Assembly (NCBI GenBank): GCA_015066225.1
Contig: SVOT01000002.1
Span: forward strand, 340,219 to 404,218
DNA: 64,000 nucleotides
Reading direction: 5' to 3'
Source of the DNA: Oscillospiraceae bacterium
GTDB taxonomy: Bacteria > Bacillota > Clostridia > Oscillospirales > Acutalibacteraceae
In this document: in pieces, positions 8,542-17,609 of the stretch
Layout of the letters: the number at the start of each line of letters is the position of its first letter
How positions within the stretch are numbered: position 1 is the first letter of the stretch
Notes under the pieces: model-generated
The model's database searches: none
Seen by the model: the letters and a program-made list of their open reading frames with translations, nothing else
Told to the model about the DNA's origin: nothing
Position numbers and translations under genes: made by a program

Positions 8542-10011
8542 TTATTCACCGATTATTTTAACAAAACGTTTGTAGGCATCTTCCCACTCGGGAGAAAATT
8601 CTGCCTCGTATAGCTTGAGATTTTCGCCCTGAGCAATGATTTTTCTTGCACTTGAAATTGAGTCAATGGCGCCACAGGACATAAGCTGAATTGCAACGTT
8701 GCCGAGAGCGGTCGCTTCAATAGGGCCACCGTAAACATCAACGTTACAGCTCTGTGCTGTCATTTTCAGCAGGAGCTTGTCTTTTGTGCCGCCGCCCATA
8801 ACGTGAATTCTGTCGTAGCTTTTGCCGGTGCAATCCATAATTCCGTCAAAGGTAAGGCGGTATTTAAGGGCAAGGCTTTCGTAAATGCAGCGCATTATTT
8901 CGCCAACGGTTTCCGGAACGTACTGCCCTGTTTTCTTGCAATATTCACGAACTCTTTCGGGCAGGTTACCCATTGAGCCGAATTCGGGAGCATCGGGGTC
9001 AATAAAGCATTTGAGCGGCTCACATTCCAATGCCAGCTTTTCAAGCTCCGCATAGGAATACTCCTTGCCCTCACGAATCCATTGACGGCGACTTTCCTGA
9101 ATGAGCCAGAGTCCGCAGATGTTTTTGAGGAATGCTGTTGTGTAGTTGTAGCCACCCTCGTTTGTAACGTTGAGGGCTTTTGATTTTTCGTTTATTATGG
9201 GGTCTTTTACCTCGGTGCCGAAAAGTGACCATGTTCCGCAGGAGATAAAGGCGAAATCTTCAAATTCGCAGGGTGTTGCGGTTATTGCACTTTGCGTATC
9301 GTGGGCGGCAACGCTGATAATATCTGCCGCAGGTACGCCGAGCTCTTCACAGATTTCAGGTGAAAGCTTGCCGATAACCGCACCCGTGGGAGCGATGGGT
9401 GTAAGCAAATCCTTTTTGAGACCCAGTGTGTCTAAAATCTCGTCGGACCAATCGTGGGTTTTCAAATCAACCATCTGTGAGGTGGTTGCGATTGAATACT
9501 CGGTGGATTTTACACCTGAAAGCATATAATTGAGAAGGTCGGGCATAAAGAGAAGCGTATCAGCCTCCTCAAGGATATATGGTCTGTTTTCTTTTAATGA
9601 AAGAAGCTGAAAAACTGTGTTAAAGTCCATAAACTGAATGCCTGTTATATCGTACATTCTTTCACGGCTCATATATTTCTCGGCTTTTTCAATCATACCG
9701 TCGTTTCGTGCATCACGGTAGTGAACGGGGTTTTCAACAAGAGTGCCGTCTTTACGCAAAAGACCGAAATCAACGCCCCAGGTATCAATACCGATGGAGT
9801 CAAAGCCACCGTCCTCTTTAGCCTTGAGAATGCCCTGTTTTATTTCGTAAAAAAGGCGCTGAACGTCCCAATAGATAGTTCCGTTTATTTTAACGGGATC
9901 GTTTGAGAAACGGTGAACCTCACGAAGCTCGATTTTTTCACCGTCAAATTCACCTATGATTGCTCTGCCGCTGGAAGCGCCAAAGTCGAATGCGAGAACT
10001 CTTTTTTTCAA
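8542..10011 (-). CDS. rhaB: Rhamnulokinase
   Basis: This FGGY-family sugar kinase has LAFDFGASSGRA at the N-terminus (phosphate 1 loop), GIDTWGVDFGLL, HYRDARND, an AAHDTQSA segment, FISCGTWSLFG (adenosine/phosphate 2) and HVMGGGTKDKLL near the C-terminus, all diagnostic of rhamnulokinase. It phosphorylates L-rhamnulose to L-rhamnulose 1-phosphate in L-rhamnose catabolism. The start is taken as the TTG at 10011 (MKKRVLAFDF), which lies about 8 bp after AAGGG; a GTG at 10020 is also possible but abuts the ribosome site. No rhaA or rhaD is in the window, so the rest of the pathway must lie elsewhere. The next gene starts 2 bp downstream. Confidence 0.92.
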   Translation of the reverse strand: MKKRVLAFDFGASSGRAIIGEFDGEKIELREVHRFSNDPVKINGTIYWDVQRLFYEIKQGILKAKEDGGFDSIGIDTWGVDFGLLRKDGTLVENPVHYRDARNDGMIEKAEKYMSRERMYDITGIQFMDFNTVFQLLSLKENRPYILEEADTLLFMPDLLNYMLSGVKSTEYSIATTSQMVDLKTHDWSDEILDTLGLKKDLLTPIAPTGAVIGKLSPEICEELGVPAADIISVAAHDTQSAITATPCEFEDFAFISCGTWSLFGTEVKDPIINEKSKALNVTNEGGYNYTTAFLKNICGLWLIQESRRQWIREGKEYSYAELEKLALECEPLKCFIDPDAPEFGSMGNLPERVREYCKKTGQYVPETVGEIMRCIYESLALKYRLTFDGIMDCTGKSYDRIHVMGGGTKDKLLLKMTAQSCNVDVYGGPIEATALGNVAIQLMSCGAIDSISSARKIIAQGENLKLYEAEFSPEWEDAYKRFVKIIGE

Positions 10012-10035
10012 AATTAACACCCTTTCCTGTGGGAA

Positions 10036-10953
10036 TTATTTAAGGAAGCAGTTTATTATAATTTCTTCTGCCTCTTCTTCGGTTTTGCCGAGAGTCTGAA
10101 GCTTAAGAAGCTGGTCGTTGTTTATTCTGCCGATTGCCGCCTCGTGAACGATGTTTGCATCGCAATGGTTTGCGGCGATTTCGGGGATTGAGCGGATATG
10201 TGCATTGTCCATAATAATGGAGTCGCACTGCACGTGGGCCTTGCAGGGAGCATTGCCCACAGCTCTCGGGTAAAAGACCTGTGTTGAATTGTCCTTTGCA
10301 ACCGAGCGGGAAATAATCTGCGAAGAAGCATCCTCGCCGTTGAGCTCAATTACAACGTCGGAATGTGCAACCTGGTTGCCGTGTGTCATAAGCTTTTCAA
10401 GCATAACAAGGCGGGCACCGCTTTTGAGCCTTGCAACTGTGTCACGCTTTGTGGAGTCAACGCCTTTGATTTGCACCGTTTCCATTTCACAGAAGGAGTT
10501 TTCATCCATTTCAATGGTGGTTGTGGGGTTGAGAATTCTTTCTCCCTTGCCGTCACCCTCACCGTAGTGCTTCTCTACATATTTGATTTTTGCGTTTTTG
10601 CCGATATGGAAGGAATGGATGCCGTCGTGCTCACTTGCCTTGTCGCCGCTGTTGTGGATTCCACAGCCTGCAACAATGAGAACATCCGCATCCTCGCCAA
10701 TATAAAAATCGTTATATACAAGGTCATCCACACCCGCCTGGGTAATGATAACGGGTATGTGAACGCTTTCATTTTTGGTGCCGGGCTTTACGATTATATC
10801 AATACCCGGCTTGTCCTTTTTAGGCTCAATAATAATATTAGCCGTGGACTGTCTTTCAACGCCTTCACCGTTTTTTCTGATATTGTATGCACCCTGAGGA
10901 ACGCCGTGAAGGTCCGCGACTGCCTCAAGCATATGGAGTTCTGTTTTATTCAT
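10036..10953 (-). CDS. sufB: SufB/SufD-family Fe-S cluster scaffold subunit (minimal SUF type)
   Basis: The 305-residue protein has the right-handed beta-helix core of SufB/SufD proteins: ADVLIVAGCGIHN, HSFHIGKNAKIKYVEKH, LMTHGNQVAHSDVVIELNGEDA, and the C-terminal HEAAIGRINNDQLLKLQTLGKTEEEAEEIII, which corresponds to the SufBD HxAxxGxxxxxxLFYLxSRG region. It is much shorter than classical SufB (about 470 aa) and matches the two-gene SufCB arrangement of many anaerobes. The ATG at 10953 follows TGAGG; a longer frame to 11055 lies inside sufC. It starts 10 bp after the sufC stop. It should act with SufC in Fe-S assembly. Confidence 0.85.
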   Translation of the reverse strand: MNKTELHMLEAVADLHGVPQGAYNIRKNGEGVERQSTANIIIEPKKDKPGIDIIVKPGTKNESVHIPVIITQAGVDDLVYNDFYIGEDADVLIVAGCGIHNSGDKASEHDGIHSFHIGKNAKIKYVEKHYGEGDGKGERILNPTTTIEMDENSFCEMETVQIKGVDSTKRDTVARLKSGARLVMLEKLMTHGNQVAHSDVVIELNGEDASSQIISRSVAKDNSTQVFYPRAVGNAPCKAHVQCDSIIMDNAHIRSIPEIAANHCDANIVHEAAIGRINNDQLLKLQTLGKTEEEAEEIIINCFLK

Positions 10954-10963
10954 AGTCTGTTCC

Positions 10964-11680
10964 TCATCTGAATGTGCAGGTGTTGTCGAATTCTGACATA
11001 AGCTCGGGGAACACCTCATCGGTGGGGCCGATTTTCTTAACAACACCGTTTGCAATAATTGCGATTTCGTCGGCGATTTTCATTATCCTCTCCTGGTGGG
11101 AGATGATAATCATACTTTCTTTGCGTCTTTTTGCAATACCCTTGAAGCTTTCAACAAGCATATTAAAGCTCCACAGGTCAATGCCTGCCTCAGGCTCGTC
11201 GTAAATTGCAAGCTGAAGATTTCTTGCCATAAGGGTAGCGATTTCTATTCTTTTTATTTCACCGCCTGAGAGGGAGGTGTCAACCTGACGGTTGAGATAA
11301 TCTCTTGAGCAAAGACCGACGTTTGTGAGGTATGCACAGCATTGGTCCTCGGGCAGGTCACTGCCGTGGGCAAGCGAAAGAAGGTCTCTTACAGAAAGCC
11401 CTTTAAAGCGGGGAGGCTGCTGAAATGCATAGCCGATGCCCAGCTTTGCCCTGTCGGTTATGGACATATCGGTGATATCGGTACCGTTCCAGATTATTTT
11501 ACCGCCTGTTGGCTTTTCAATGCCCATAATGAGCTTTGCAAGGGTGGATTTGCCACCGCCGTTGGGGCCTGTTATTACAATAAATTTACCGTCGTCAAGA
11601 GTCAGAGAAACGTCTTTTATGATTTCTGCGGTGCCCTTGTCATCGGATACTTTAAATGAAACGTTTTTTAATTCGAGCAT
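10964..11680 (-). CDS. sufC: SufC-type ABC ATPase for Fe-S cluster assembly
   Basis: This 238-residue soluble ABC ATPase has Walker A GPNGGGKST (about 39-47), a Q-loop AFQQPPRFKG, a variant signature SLSGGEIKRIEI, and Walker B LAIYDEPEAGIDLWS. The AFQQPP Q-loop and the GEIKRIE signature are typical of SufC rather than transport ATPases. It powers cluster assembly on the SufB scaffold encoded just downstream. It is the first gene of the minus-strand operon that goes on through rhaB, the M28-like gene, GH130 and MATE. The start has GGAG about 8 bp upstream. Confidence 0.9.
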   Translation of the reverse strand: MLELKNVSFKVSDDKGTAEIIKDVSLTLDDGKFIVITGPNGGGKSTLAKLIMGIEKPTGGKIIWNGTDITDMSITDRAKLGIGYAFQQPPRFKGLSVRDLLSLAHGSDLPEDQCCAYLTNVGLCSRDYLNRQVDTSLSGGEIKRIEIATLMARNLQLAIYDEPEAGIDLWSFNMLVESFKGIAKRRKESMIIISHQERIMKIADEIAIIANGVVKKIGPTDEVFPELMSEFDNTCTFR

Positions 11681-11790
11681 AGTTTTCTCCGAAAAAATAT
11701 AGTATTAAAACAGCACGCAAGAGTGCAAAGTTTTTCAATTTTAAATTATATATAATTTTATTAGTTTATTCAAGTCTTTTTCAAAAATCC

Positions 11791-11819
11791 TTGTTAAAGA
11801 AGCTAATTTATGATATAGT
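11791..11819 (+). promoter_or_regulatory. Sigma-A-type promoter for the diguanylate cyclase
   Basis: TTGTTA (11791-11796), 17-bp spacer, TATAGT (11814-11819), 29 bp before the ATG; GAGGTG ribosome site at 11837-11842. Confidence 0.6.
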
Positions 11820-11847
11820 TGTAATATAAAGACATCGAGGTGATTAT

Positions 11848-13161
11848 ATGAACAAAAGATTGGGCGGAAACCTTGAAAAGGATTTAAGCCGTGAAGAGCT
11901 GGAAATGATACTCGGTCAGGTTAACGTGGGAATTGCCATGGTTTCACCGCACCCGGACGGTGTGCGCCTTGACTACACAAACGAGGCTTTTTTCAAGCTT
12001 TTCGGTTATGAGCGTGACGAGTACGAAAATCTTGGCCTTGACGTAAGACTCAACTTGTTTAACAGCGAAGATTTTATGGAAATCATTTCCAGAATCAATA
12101 CTCATTACGAAGCGGGCTCATCACAGTTTTTTGAATGCCGAATAAATAAAAAAGGCGGCGAAACAGGCTGGGTTCTTATCAGCACGAAAAAACCTGTTGA
12201 AGCAAGCGAAGATAGCCAATCGTTTATCTGTAGCTTTACAGATATAACAGAAATGAAAAAAATGCAGATGATGCTTCAGCAAATTCAGAATCAGTATGAA
12301 ATTGTTGAAGAGATTTCAGACACAATTCTTTTCACCTATGATGTTGAGGCGGACGTTTTCGAGGCATCCTCCAAAATCCTCAGAAGTCTTGCAAGCAAAG
12401 TTAAATACGACAATGCTATTGAAAATTTCACATACGGCAATATTATTGACCACCGTGATGTTCCGGTGTTTATTGCGGCGCTCAGCAACGCCCTTTCGGG
12501 AAAAAGAAGCAATGTTTTTGACGCCAGACTCATAAATAACAGGGGCGAAAGCGTTTGGTACAGAATCAAATTTGTTGTTGTTTATGACAATAACGGCAAT
12601 GCAAAACAGTTTATTGGTAACCTTATAGACGTTGATAAAGAAAAACGAGAGAAAAACAGGCTTATTGTTCAGGCTCAGACTGACCAATTAACGGGCTTCC
12701 TCAATAAAATTTCAACAAGCCTTAAAATCAGTGAAATTATAAAAGAAAACCCCGAGGAGCACGGCGCGTTGTTCCTTATTGACCTTGATGATTTCAAGAA
12801 GCTTAACGATACCTACGGTCACCACGAGGGTGACAAATTCCTGAAGGATTTTTCAACCAACCTTACCCTTTCCTTCCGTTCAACCGATATTCTCGGCAGA
12901 GTCGGCGGTGAAGAGTTTGTTATATACATCAGCGGTGTCGGTGATTCAACACGCTTTATTGAAGAAAAAGCTGAGCAAATTGAAAAAATCTGCCACGGTG
13001 TGCGTCTTGACAGCGCAATGGGTGAGGAGTTCTCTTGCAGTATCGGTATTGCAAGATACCCCCAGGACGGTTCAAATTACACCGAGCTTTACAAAAAAGC
13101 AGATAAAGCGATGTATTCCGTAAAGCACAACGGCAAAAACGACTACGCATTTTTTGAATGA
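11848..13161 (+). CDS. PAS-PAS-GGDEF diguanylate cyclase
   Basis: The 437-residue soluble protein has two PAS modules (about 20-135, ending FTDITEMKK, and about 145-265, ending IGNLIDVDKEKREK) and a C-terminal GGDEF domain (about 275-437). The catalytic motif is GGEEF at residues 353-357, which is compatible with activity. An RxxD inhibitory site (RSTD) lies 5 residues before it, so feedback inhibition by c-di-GMP is expected. It should make c-di-GMP from two GTP in response to a signal sensed by the PAS domains. No transmembrane segment is visible. murD begins 15 bp after the stop. Confidence 0.9.
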   Translation: MNKRLGGNLEKDLSREELEMILGQVNVGIAMVSPHPDGVRLDYTNEAFFKLFGYERDEYENLGLDVRLNLFNSEDFMEIISRINTHYEAGSSQFFECRINKKGGETGWVLISTKKPVEASEDSQSFICSFTDITEMKKMQMMLQQIQNQYEIVEEISDTILFTYDVEADVFEASSKILRSLASKVKYDNAIENFTYGNIIDHRDVPVFIAALSNALSGKRSNVFDARLINNRGESVWYRIKFVVVYDNNGNAKQFIGNLIDVDKEKREKNRLIVQAQTDQLTGFLNKISTSLKISEIIKENPEEHGALFLIDLDDFKKLNDTYGHHEGDKFLKDFSTNLTLSFRSTDILGRVGGEEFVIYISGVGDSTRFIEEKAEQIEKICHGVRLDSAMGEEFSCSIGIARYPQDGSNYTELYKKADKAMYSVKHNGKNDYAFFE

Positions 13162-13176
13162 TTACAGGAGCATTTT

Positions 13177-14487
13177 ATGTCTCAGATAACAGAGTATATT
13201 AAAGATAAAAGTGTGTTGATTCTCGGCTTTGGCAGAGAGGGGCAGTCAACCTACAACTACATCAGAAAGCATTTGCCCGAAAAAGAGTTGACTATTGCCG
13301 ATAAAAACAAGCCTACAGTTAACGATAGCAAGGTAAGTGTGATTTTCGGCGACGATTATCTGAAATCGCTTGGCGATTTCGACATAGTTTTTAAAAGCCC
13401 CGGAATTGCATTTCTTGACGATGTTACTTACCCCGATACAACGGAGATTACCTGCCAGACAGATATGTTCCTGCGCTTTTGCAAGCCGACGGTTGTGGGT
13501 ATAACAGGCTCAAAGGGCAAAACCACAACGTCAACGCTTATTTACGAAATGCTCAAACACGGCGGTGTTAAAACCTGCCTTATAGGTAACATAGGTGTGC
13601 CTGTGTTCGAAATGGCAGATGAAGACGAGGATTTGGTGGCAGTTATTGAAATGTCATCGCACCAACTGGAGTTTACAACGGTTTCACCACACGTTGCTGT
13701 ACTTGTGAACATTTATCAGGAGCATCTTGACCACTATAAAACAGGCTTCAGGGGCTATGTTGATGCAAAGCTCAATATAGCGGTTCACCAAAACACAGAG
13801 GATTATTTGATTTATAATCCCGAGCAGGAGCTTGAGGGTATTGTCGATTGGGAAAAGGTTATTAAAGGCAACCGAAAGCCTGTAACCTTTACCGATGCTA
13901 AAAACGATGCCTTTGTCAACGAGCTGTGGAAATCAACAAACCACCTTAAAGGTGAGCACAACAGACAGGATATTGCCTATGCATTAACTGTTGCAAGGAT
14001 TTTCGGTGTCGGCGATGATGCCGTAAGAGAGGCTATCAAAAACTTTGGCGGGATTGAACACCGAATGGAGTATGTGGGTGTTGTGGAGGATATAATCTGG
14101 TATAACGACAGCATTGCCACAATTCCAACGGCGGTTATGGGTGCAGTGAAGGCTCTCGGTAACGTTGATACACTTCTTTTCGGCGGTCTTGACAGGGGCA
14201 TTGACTATTCGGATTTTATAGAATATCTTGCCCGGTGTGATATCAGAAACCTTGTCGGGCTCCCTGAAACGGGTCACAACATAATAAAAGCTCTCAAGGA
14301 AAAAGGTGCAGATAAAAGCTTTTTCTGTGCAAGGGATATGGAGGATGCAGTAAAAAAATGCGCCGAAATAACCCAGAAAGGCAAAAGCTGTTTGTTTTCA
14401 CCTGCAGCGGCAAGCTACAATTACTATAAAAACTTTGAGGAAAAGGGCAGACATTACAAAGCCGTTATTCATTCATTGACAAAATGA
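13177..14487 (+). CDS. murD: UDP-N-acetylmuramoyl-L-alanine--D-glutamate ligase-like enzyme (MurD)
   Basis: This 436-residue Mur ligase has an N-terminal Rossmann-like domain (SVLILGFGREG), an ATP-binding P-loop GSKGKTT at 111-117, and the central-domain segments EMSSHQLE and NIYQEHLDHY. The C-terminal domain contains FGGIEHRMEYVG, NDSIATIP and FGGLDRGIDY, which are typical of MurD. It adds D-glutamate to UDP-MurNAc-L-Ala in the cytoplasm. At 436 residues it is close to the usual 440-450. The gene is 15 bp after the diguanylate cyclase and away from the dcw cell-wall cluster, so it may be a MurD-like paralogue rather than the essential copy. Confidence 0.82.
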   Translation: MSQITEYIKDKSVLILGFGREGQSTYNYIRKHLPEKELTIADKNKPTVNDSKVSVIFGDDYLKSLGDFDIVFKSPGIAFLDDVTYPDTTEITCQTDMFLRFCKPTVVGITGSKGKTTTSTLIYEMLKHGGVKTCLIGNIGVPVFEMADEDEDLVAVIEMSSHQLEFTTVSPHVAVLVNIYQEHLDHYKTGFRGYVDAKLNIAVHQNTEDYLIYNPEQELEGIVDWEKVIKGNRKPVTFTDAKNDAFVNELWKSTNHLKGEHNRQDIAYALTVARIFGVGDDAVREAIKNFGGIEHRMEYVGVVEDIIWYNDSIATIPTAVMGAVKALGNVDTLLFGGLDRGIDYSDFIEYLARCDIRNLVGLPETGHNIIKALKEKGADKSFFCARDMEDAVKKCAEITQKGKSCLFSPAAASYNYYKNFEEKGRHYKAVIHSLTK

Positions 14488-14504
14488 GGAAATAGTTTTA
14501 TAAT
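14476..14504 (+). promoter_or_regulatory. Consensus sigma-A promoter for the metallophosphoesterase gene
   Basis: TTGACA at 14476-14481, 17-bp spacer and TATAAT at 14499-14504. The -35 lies inside the last codons of murD, so the downstream gene can be expressed independently. Confidence 0.75.
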
Positions 14505-14536
14505 TAAACCAAATATTCCGGATAAGGAGAATAAAG

Positions 14537-15697
14537 ATGAAAAAGTTTATTGCATTGACTTTAGCGGTCTGGATGCTCTTTTCACTCAGCGTGATGAGCT
14601 TTGCAGGCTACAAAGAAGAAGCTAAGCTTCAGTTTAACGAAAACGGAAGCTTCAAAATCCTTTGCCTTGCAGACGTTCAGGATGATTATCCTTTGGAGCC
14701 CGACGTGCTTCAGTTTATTAATGAAGCTCTTGATTTTGCTTCGCCTGACCTTGTTGTTTTTGTTGGTGACAACGTTGTTGGTGAGGACTTCAGAGCAATC
14801 GGCGAAATGGTTGCCCCCCTCGTTGACAGAGACATTCCCTTTACATTTGTTTTCGGTAACCACGATGATGAGGGCGGTATGGCTAAGGAAGACCAGCTGG
14901 CAGAATACCAGAAATTCCCCGGCTGCCTTGCATACGATGCTGACCCCGACCTCACAGGCTGTGCAACACACAACCTTCCTATCCTTTCAAGCGACGGAAG
15001 CAAGGTTGCATTTAACGTTTGGTGCTTTGACAGCGGCGGAAGCTACCATGATGCAAACGGCAAATGGCTCGGCTACGATTGGGTAAGAGAAGATCAGATT
15101 GAATGGTACAACACAACACGTGATGCAATGACTGCAGAAAATGGCGGCGAGGTTGTTCCCGCTATGGCATTCCAGCACATCATTCCTCAGGAGCCCGTTG
15201 AAATGATTTTCTTTGAGGGCGCTATTGCTCTCGGCGAGGCTACCATCAACTTCTCAGACGGTTCTGTTTATACGCCCATCCCCGACATCACCAAATACGA
15301 CGGTCTTATTTTTGAAAAGAGCTGCCCCAGCTACGGTAACGACGGCCAGTGGGATGCAATGCTTGCAGGCGGAGATGTTCTTGGTCTTGTTGTTGGTCAC
15401 GACCATCAGAACAATTTCGTTGCACATTGCGACGGAATAGATCTTATCCAGACTCCCGGTGTAACATACAATTCATATTACAGCAATATGTTCCAGGGTG
15501 CGAGAGTCATTGAACTTTATGAGGATGACCTTACAACCTATGAAACATATAACCTTACATCAAACGAGCTTGCTCAGAGAGATGATTCACAGTTAGGCGA
15601 GCTTGGCGGAAGAAACAACTACGATTTCTTCTATGTATTTGAAAAGCTCTTCTCAACAATCTACAATTTCATTGTTGATTTCTTTAAGGGTCTTTAA
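14537..15697 (+). CDS. Exported calcineurin-like metallophosphoesterase
   Basis: The 386-residue protein starts with a signal peptide (MKKFIALTLAVWMLFSLSVMSFA). Metallophosphoesterase motifs are in order: LADVQDD (in place of the usual DxH), FVGDNVVG, GNHDDE (107-110 is GNHD), the FQHI segment and GHDHQN. A hydrophobic C-terminal segment (FEKLFSTIYNFIVDFF) could anchor it to the membrane. It resembles the purple-acid-phosphatase-like exported phosphohydrolases; phosphate monoesters or nucleotides are plausible substrates but not shown. It has its own consensus promoter, GGAG ribosome site, and a strong terminator 8 bp after the stop. Confidence 0.85.
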   Translation: MKKFIALTLAVWMLFSLSVMSFAGYKEEAKLQFNENGSFKILCLADVQDDYPLEPDVLQFINEALDFASPDLVVFVGDNVVGEDFRAIGEMVAPLVDRDIPFTFVFGNHDDEGGMAKEDQLAEYQKFPGCLAYDADPDLTGCATHNLPILSSDGSKVAFNVWCFDSGGSYHDANGKWLGYDWVREDQIEWYNTTRDAMTAENGGEVVPAMAFQHIIPQEPVEMIFFEGAIALGEATINFSDGSVYTPIPDITKYDGLIFEKSCPSYGNDGQWDAMLAGGDVLGLVVGHDHQNNFVAHCDGIDLIQTPGVTYNSYYSNMFQGARVIELYEDDLTTYETYNLTSNELAQRDDSQLGELGGRNNYDFFYVFEKLFSTIYNFIVDFFKGL

Positions 15698-15703
15698 TTA
15701 AAA

Positions 15704-15738
15704 ACGGTTCGGAATCCTGTGATTCCGAACCATTTTTT
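15704..15738. terminator. Bidirectional intrinsic terminator
   Basis: Stem GGTTCGGAATC (15706-15716) / GATTCCGAACC (15721-15731) with loop CTGT, an A tract before and T6 after. It separates the convergent metallophosphoesterase and DUF4037 genes. Confidence 0.9.
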
Positions 15739-16678
15739 ATACACCGATTAAAATATTACTGTTTCTTATATTGCCGTCTTTTATAAAATCGTTAACAGAG
15801 TAGGCGTGCTTTTCAAGGTCGTTGCAGGTGGCTTTTGTGATATCTTTTTCTTTTAAAAGATTAACAATATCCTCTGCGACGGTGTTTATTATATCGGCTT
15901 TTATGTTGGCGTTTTCTTCTGTGTTGTCGGTTGAAATAAGAAATTCAAGGGAATCTGCCAAATATTCACCACCGGGTAAATCCCGTAACGCTCTGAACTG
16001 CCATTTGTAATACGGCATATATTTGCAGTTTAAAAGAAAATATATTTGCGATACCGCTTTTGAAAACTCAAAGAGCGCAAGCTGGGCAGAGGCGGTTTCG
16101 CCACGCTTTATAATACGGGGGTAGTTATATTGCCCGCTTTGTGATGCAATAAGAAGGTTACCCGCAAGCTTCTTGAGAAAAACATCCTCGGGCATATTGA
16201 GAAGTCTGTTGCGTATAGCGGTGAATTCACCAAAATCATCCTTGAAAACCTCGCCGTTTGTGGCTTCTGCCAAAGCGTAATCGGGGAGTGTAAACCATTG
16301 CTCCACAGTCAGGTCACCTGTTGGCGAGCCGATTTTTTTAGCGTAAAAATCACTTGTTCTGAAAACACCGTTTCTTTTGCCGCCCACCGGCTTCACAAGG
16401 CTTCGTCTGTAGCCGAGAAATTCCTTCGGAAGCCTGCTGTATGCCCTTTCTAAATTAAAAAAGGCTTTATCATCAATAACGCTTTCATCGGGCAGAAACA
16501 AGCAAAAGCCCGGCTCGAAATCGTGGTCGTGAGAAATGTTGTCATCGTAGCCGTAGCAATCCGACCCGCTGCCAACAAGCCCGACTGCAATTAAATGCTC
16601 GTATTGCGGGAATAGCTCGCGGAGCATAGGTCTGCCGAATTCTTCATAGTATTTTTTTGAAAGCTCAAGTCCTTTCAT
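15737..16678 (-). CDS. DUF4037 domain protein (nucleotidyltransferase-like)
   Basis: This 313-residue protein has the N-terminal segment LVGSGSDCYGYDDNISHDHDFEP, a GS(x)S...D-x-D pattern like the nucleotidyltransferase fold. After it come FLGYRRSLV and a helical C-terminal half with WQFRALRDLPGGEYL, as in DUF4037 proteins. No substrate is known. The start codon overlaps the end of the TPR gene by 14 bp, so the two are translated as a pair and probably work together. Confidence 0.75.
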   Translation of the reverse strand: MKGLELSKKYYEEFGRPMLRELFPQYEHLIAVGLVGSGSDCYGYDDNISHDHDFEPGFCLFLPDESVIDDKAFFNLERAYSRLPKEFLGYRRSLVKPVGGKRNGVFRTSDFYAKKIGSPTGDLTVEQWFTLPDYALAEATNGEVFKDDFGEFTAIRNRLLNMPEDVFLKKLAGNLLIASQSGQYNYPRIIKRGETASAQLALFEFSKAVSQIYFLLNCKYMPYYKWQFRALRDLPGGEYLADSLEFLISTDNTEENANIKADIINTVAEDIVNLLKEKDITKATCNDLEKHAYSVNDFIKDGNIRNSNILIGV

Positions 16679-17429
16679 AAATAACCCGTGCCCTTTCTTT
16701 TAATTCGTTTTCATAGAAAAATCTGCCGTAGTATCCAAAGGTGGGGGCGCATTTTTCGCAGACAAAAGCGTAGTTGCCGTCTGTTTGAGAATATTTTTCA
16801 TCAAGCACCTTCTGAGCCTTATCAAGTAAAACGTCAATTTCCTCGCAGGAGTTTTCAAGACCCTTTTCTGCTTCAACGGCATTTGCCATATTAAGGTAGC
16901 TTACAGCCTGCTCAAGACTTTTTTCGGGGTTGTTGGCGAGAATTTCAATGGCCTTGCTGTAAAGTGAATATGCCTTTTCAAATTCTTTCAAATCCACAAG
17001 TGTAAGTGCAAAATTGTTATATAATCCCGCAAGCCTGGGGTCGTTTGGCGGAAGGAGCTTTTCATATAGAGCCTGTGCTTTAGTGAAAAGCGCTAGACTT
17101 TTTTCAGCCTCGCCAAAGGCTTTGTAGGCTGTGGCACAGTTGGTGAGTGCGGTTGCACCGGCGATTGTGTTTTCAATATTTAAAATAATTAGTAACTCCT
17201 GAATTTTTTCACAATGCTTGTAACAAAGCTCTTTTTCGCCCCGTTTTCTGTAAAGCCCGATACATTCGTTGCAAAGCGAAAATAAAGAATTATTGTCGTT
17301 TCGGTCTTGGGCAACAGAAACCCATTTTTCTAAAAAGTCACGGGCAGAGCTATAGTCGTTTCTGCTTAAAATGTGGTCAAGCTCTGCAATAAGAAGCTTG
17401 ATATTAATCTGATTTTCAAAACTGTTCAT
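16665..17429 (-). CDS. Tetratricopeptide repeat protein
   Basis: The 254-residue soluble, helical protein contains at least three TPR units, recognisable by A-x-A-Y-x-x-x-G-E-x-E-K-S-L-A-L-F (about residue 112) and LYNNFALTLVDLKEFEKAYSLYSKAIEI (about 145). TPRs mediate protein contacts. It overlaps the DUF4037 gene by 14 bp. A promoter of the form TTGTAA-N17-TAGAAT lies upstream on the minus strand (17458-17486). Confidence 0.8.
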   Translation of the reverse strand: MNSFENQINIKLLIAELDHILSRNDYSSARDFLEKWVSVAQDRNDNNSLFSLCNECIGLYRKRGEKELCYKHCEKIQELLIILNIENTIAGATALTNCATAYKAFGEAEKSLALFTKAQALYEKLLPPNDPRLAGLYNNFALTLVDLKEFEKAYSLYSKAIEILANNPEKSLEQAVSYLNMANAVEAEKGLENSCEEIDVLLDKAQKVLDEKYSQTDGNYAFVCEKCAPTFGYYGRFFYENELKERARVIYERT

Positions 17430-17457
17430 ATAAAAACCTCGGATACGTTATGAGTAT

Positions 17458-17486
17458 ATTCTATCACGACAAAAGACTTTTTACAA
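17458..17486 (-). promoter_or_regulatory. Promoter for the TPR-DUF4037 operon
   Basis: On the minus strand TTGTAA (17481-17486), 17-bp spacer, TAGAAT (17458-17463), about 29 bp before the ATG. Confidence 0.5.
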
Positions 17487-17508
17487 TGATAATATGTTAC
17501 CAAGGGCT

Positions 17509-17528
17509 CACTTTAGTGCGCTAAAGTG
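17509..17528. promoter_or_regulatory. Inverted-repeat operator candidate 1 (CACTTTAG-N4-CTAAAGTG)
   Basis: Perfect 8-bp arms CACTTTAG (17509-17516) and CTAAAGTG (17521-17528) around TGCG. The half-site CGCTAAAGTG recurs 103 bp downstream inside the promoter of the amino-acid importer. Confidence 0.6.
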
Positions 17529-17609
17529 GTAAAGTTGCATAAAAGAACGGAATATTGCACAGGGGTCTATGGCAAAACATACAAAATAAAAGAAAATGGC
17601 AAAAAACAC

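Noticed and set aside
15737..17429. Toxin-antitoxin reading of the overlapping DUF4037/TPR pair
   Set aside because: The nucleotidyltransferase-like fold is suggestive, but sizes and the TPR partner do not match known MNT/HEPN systems.
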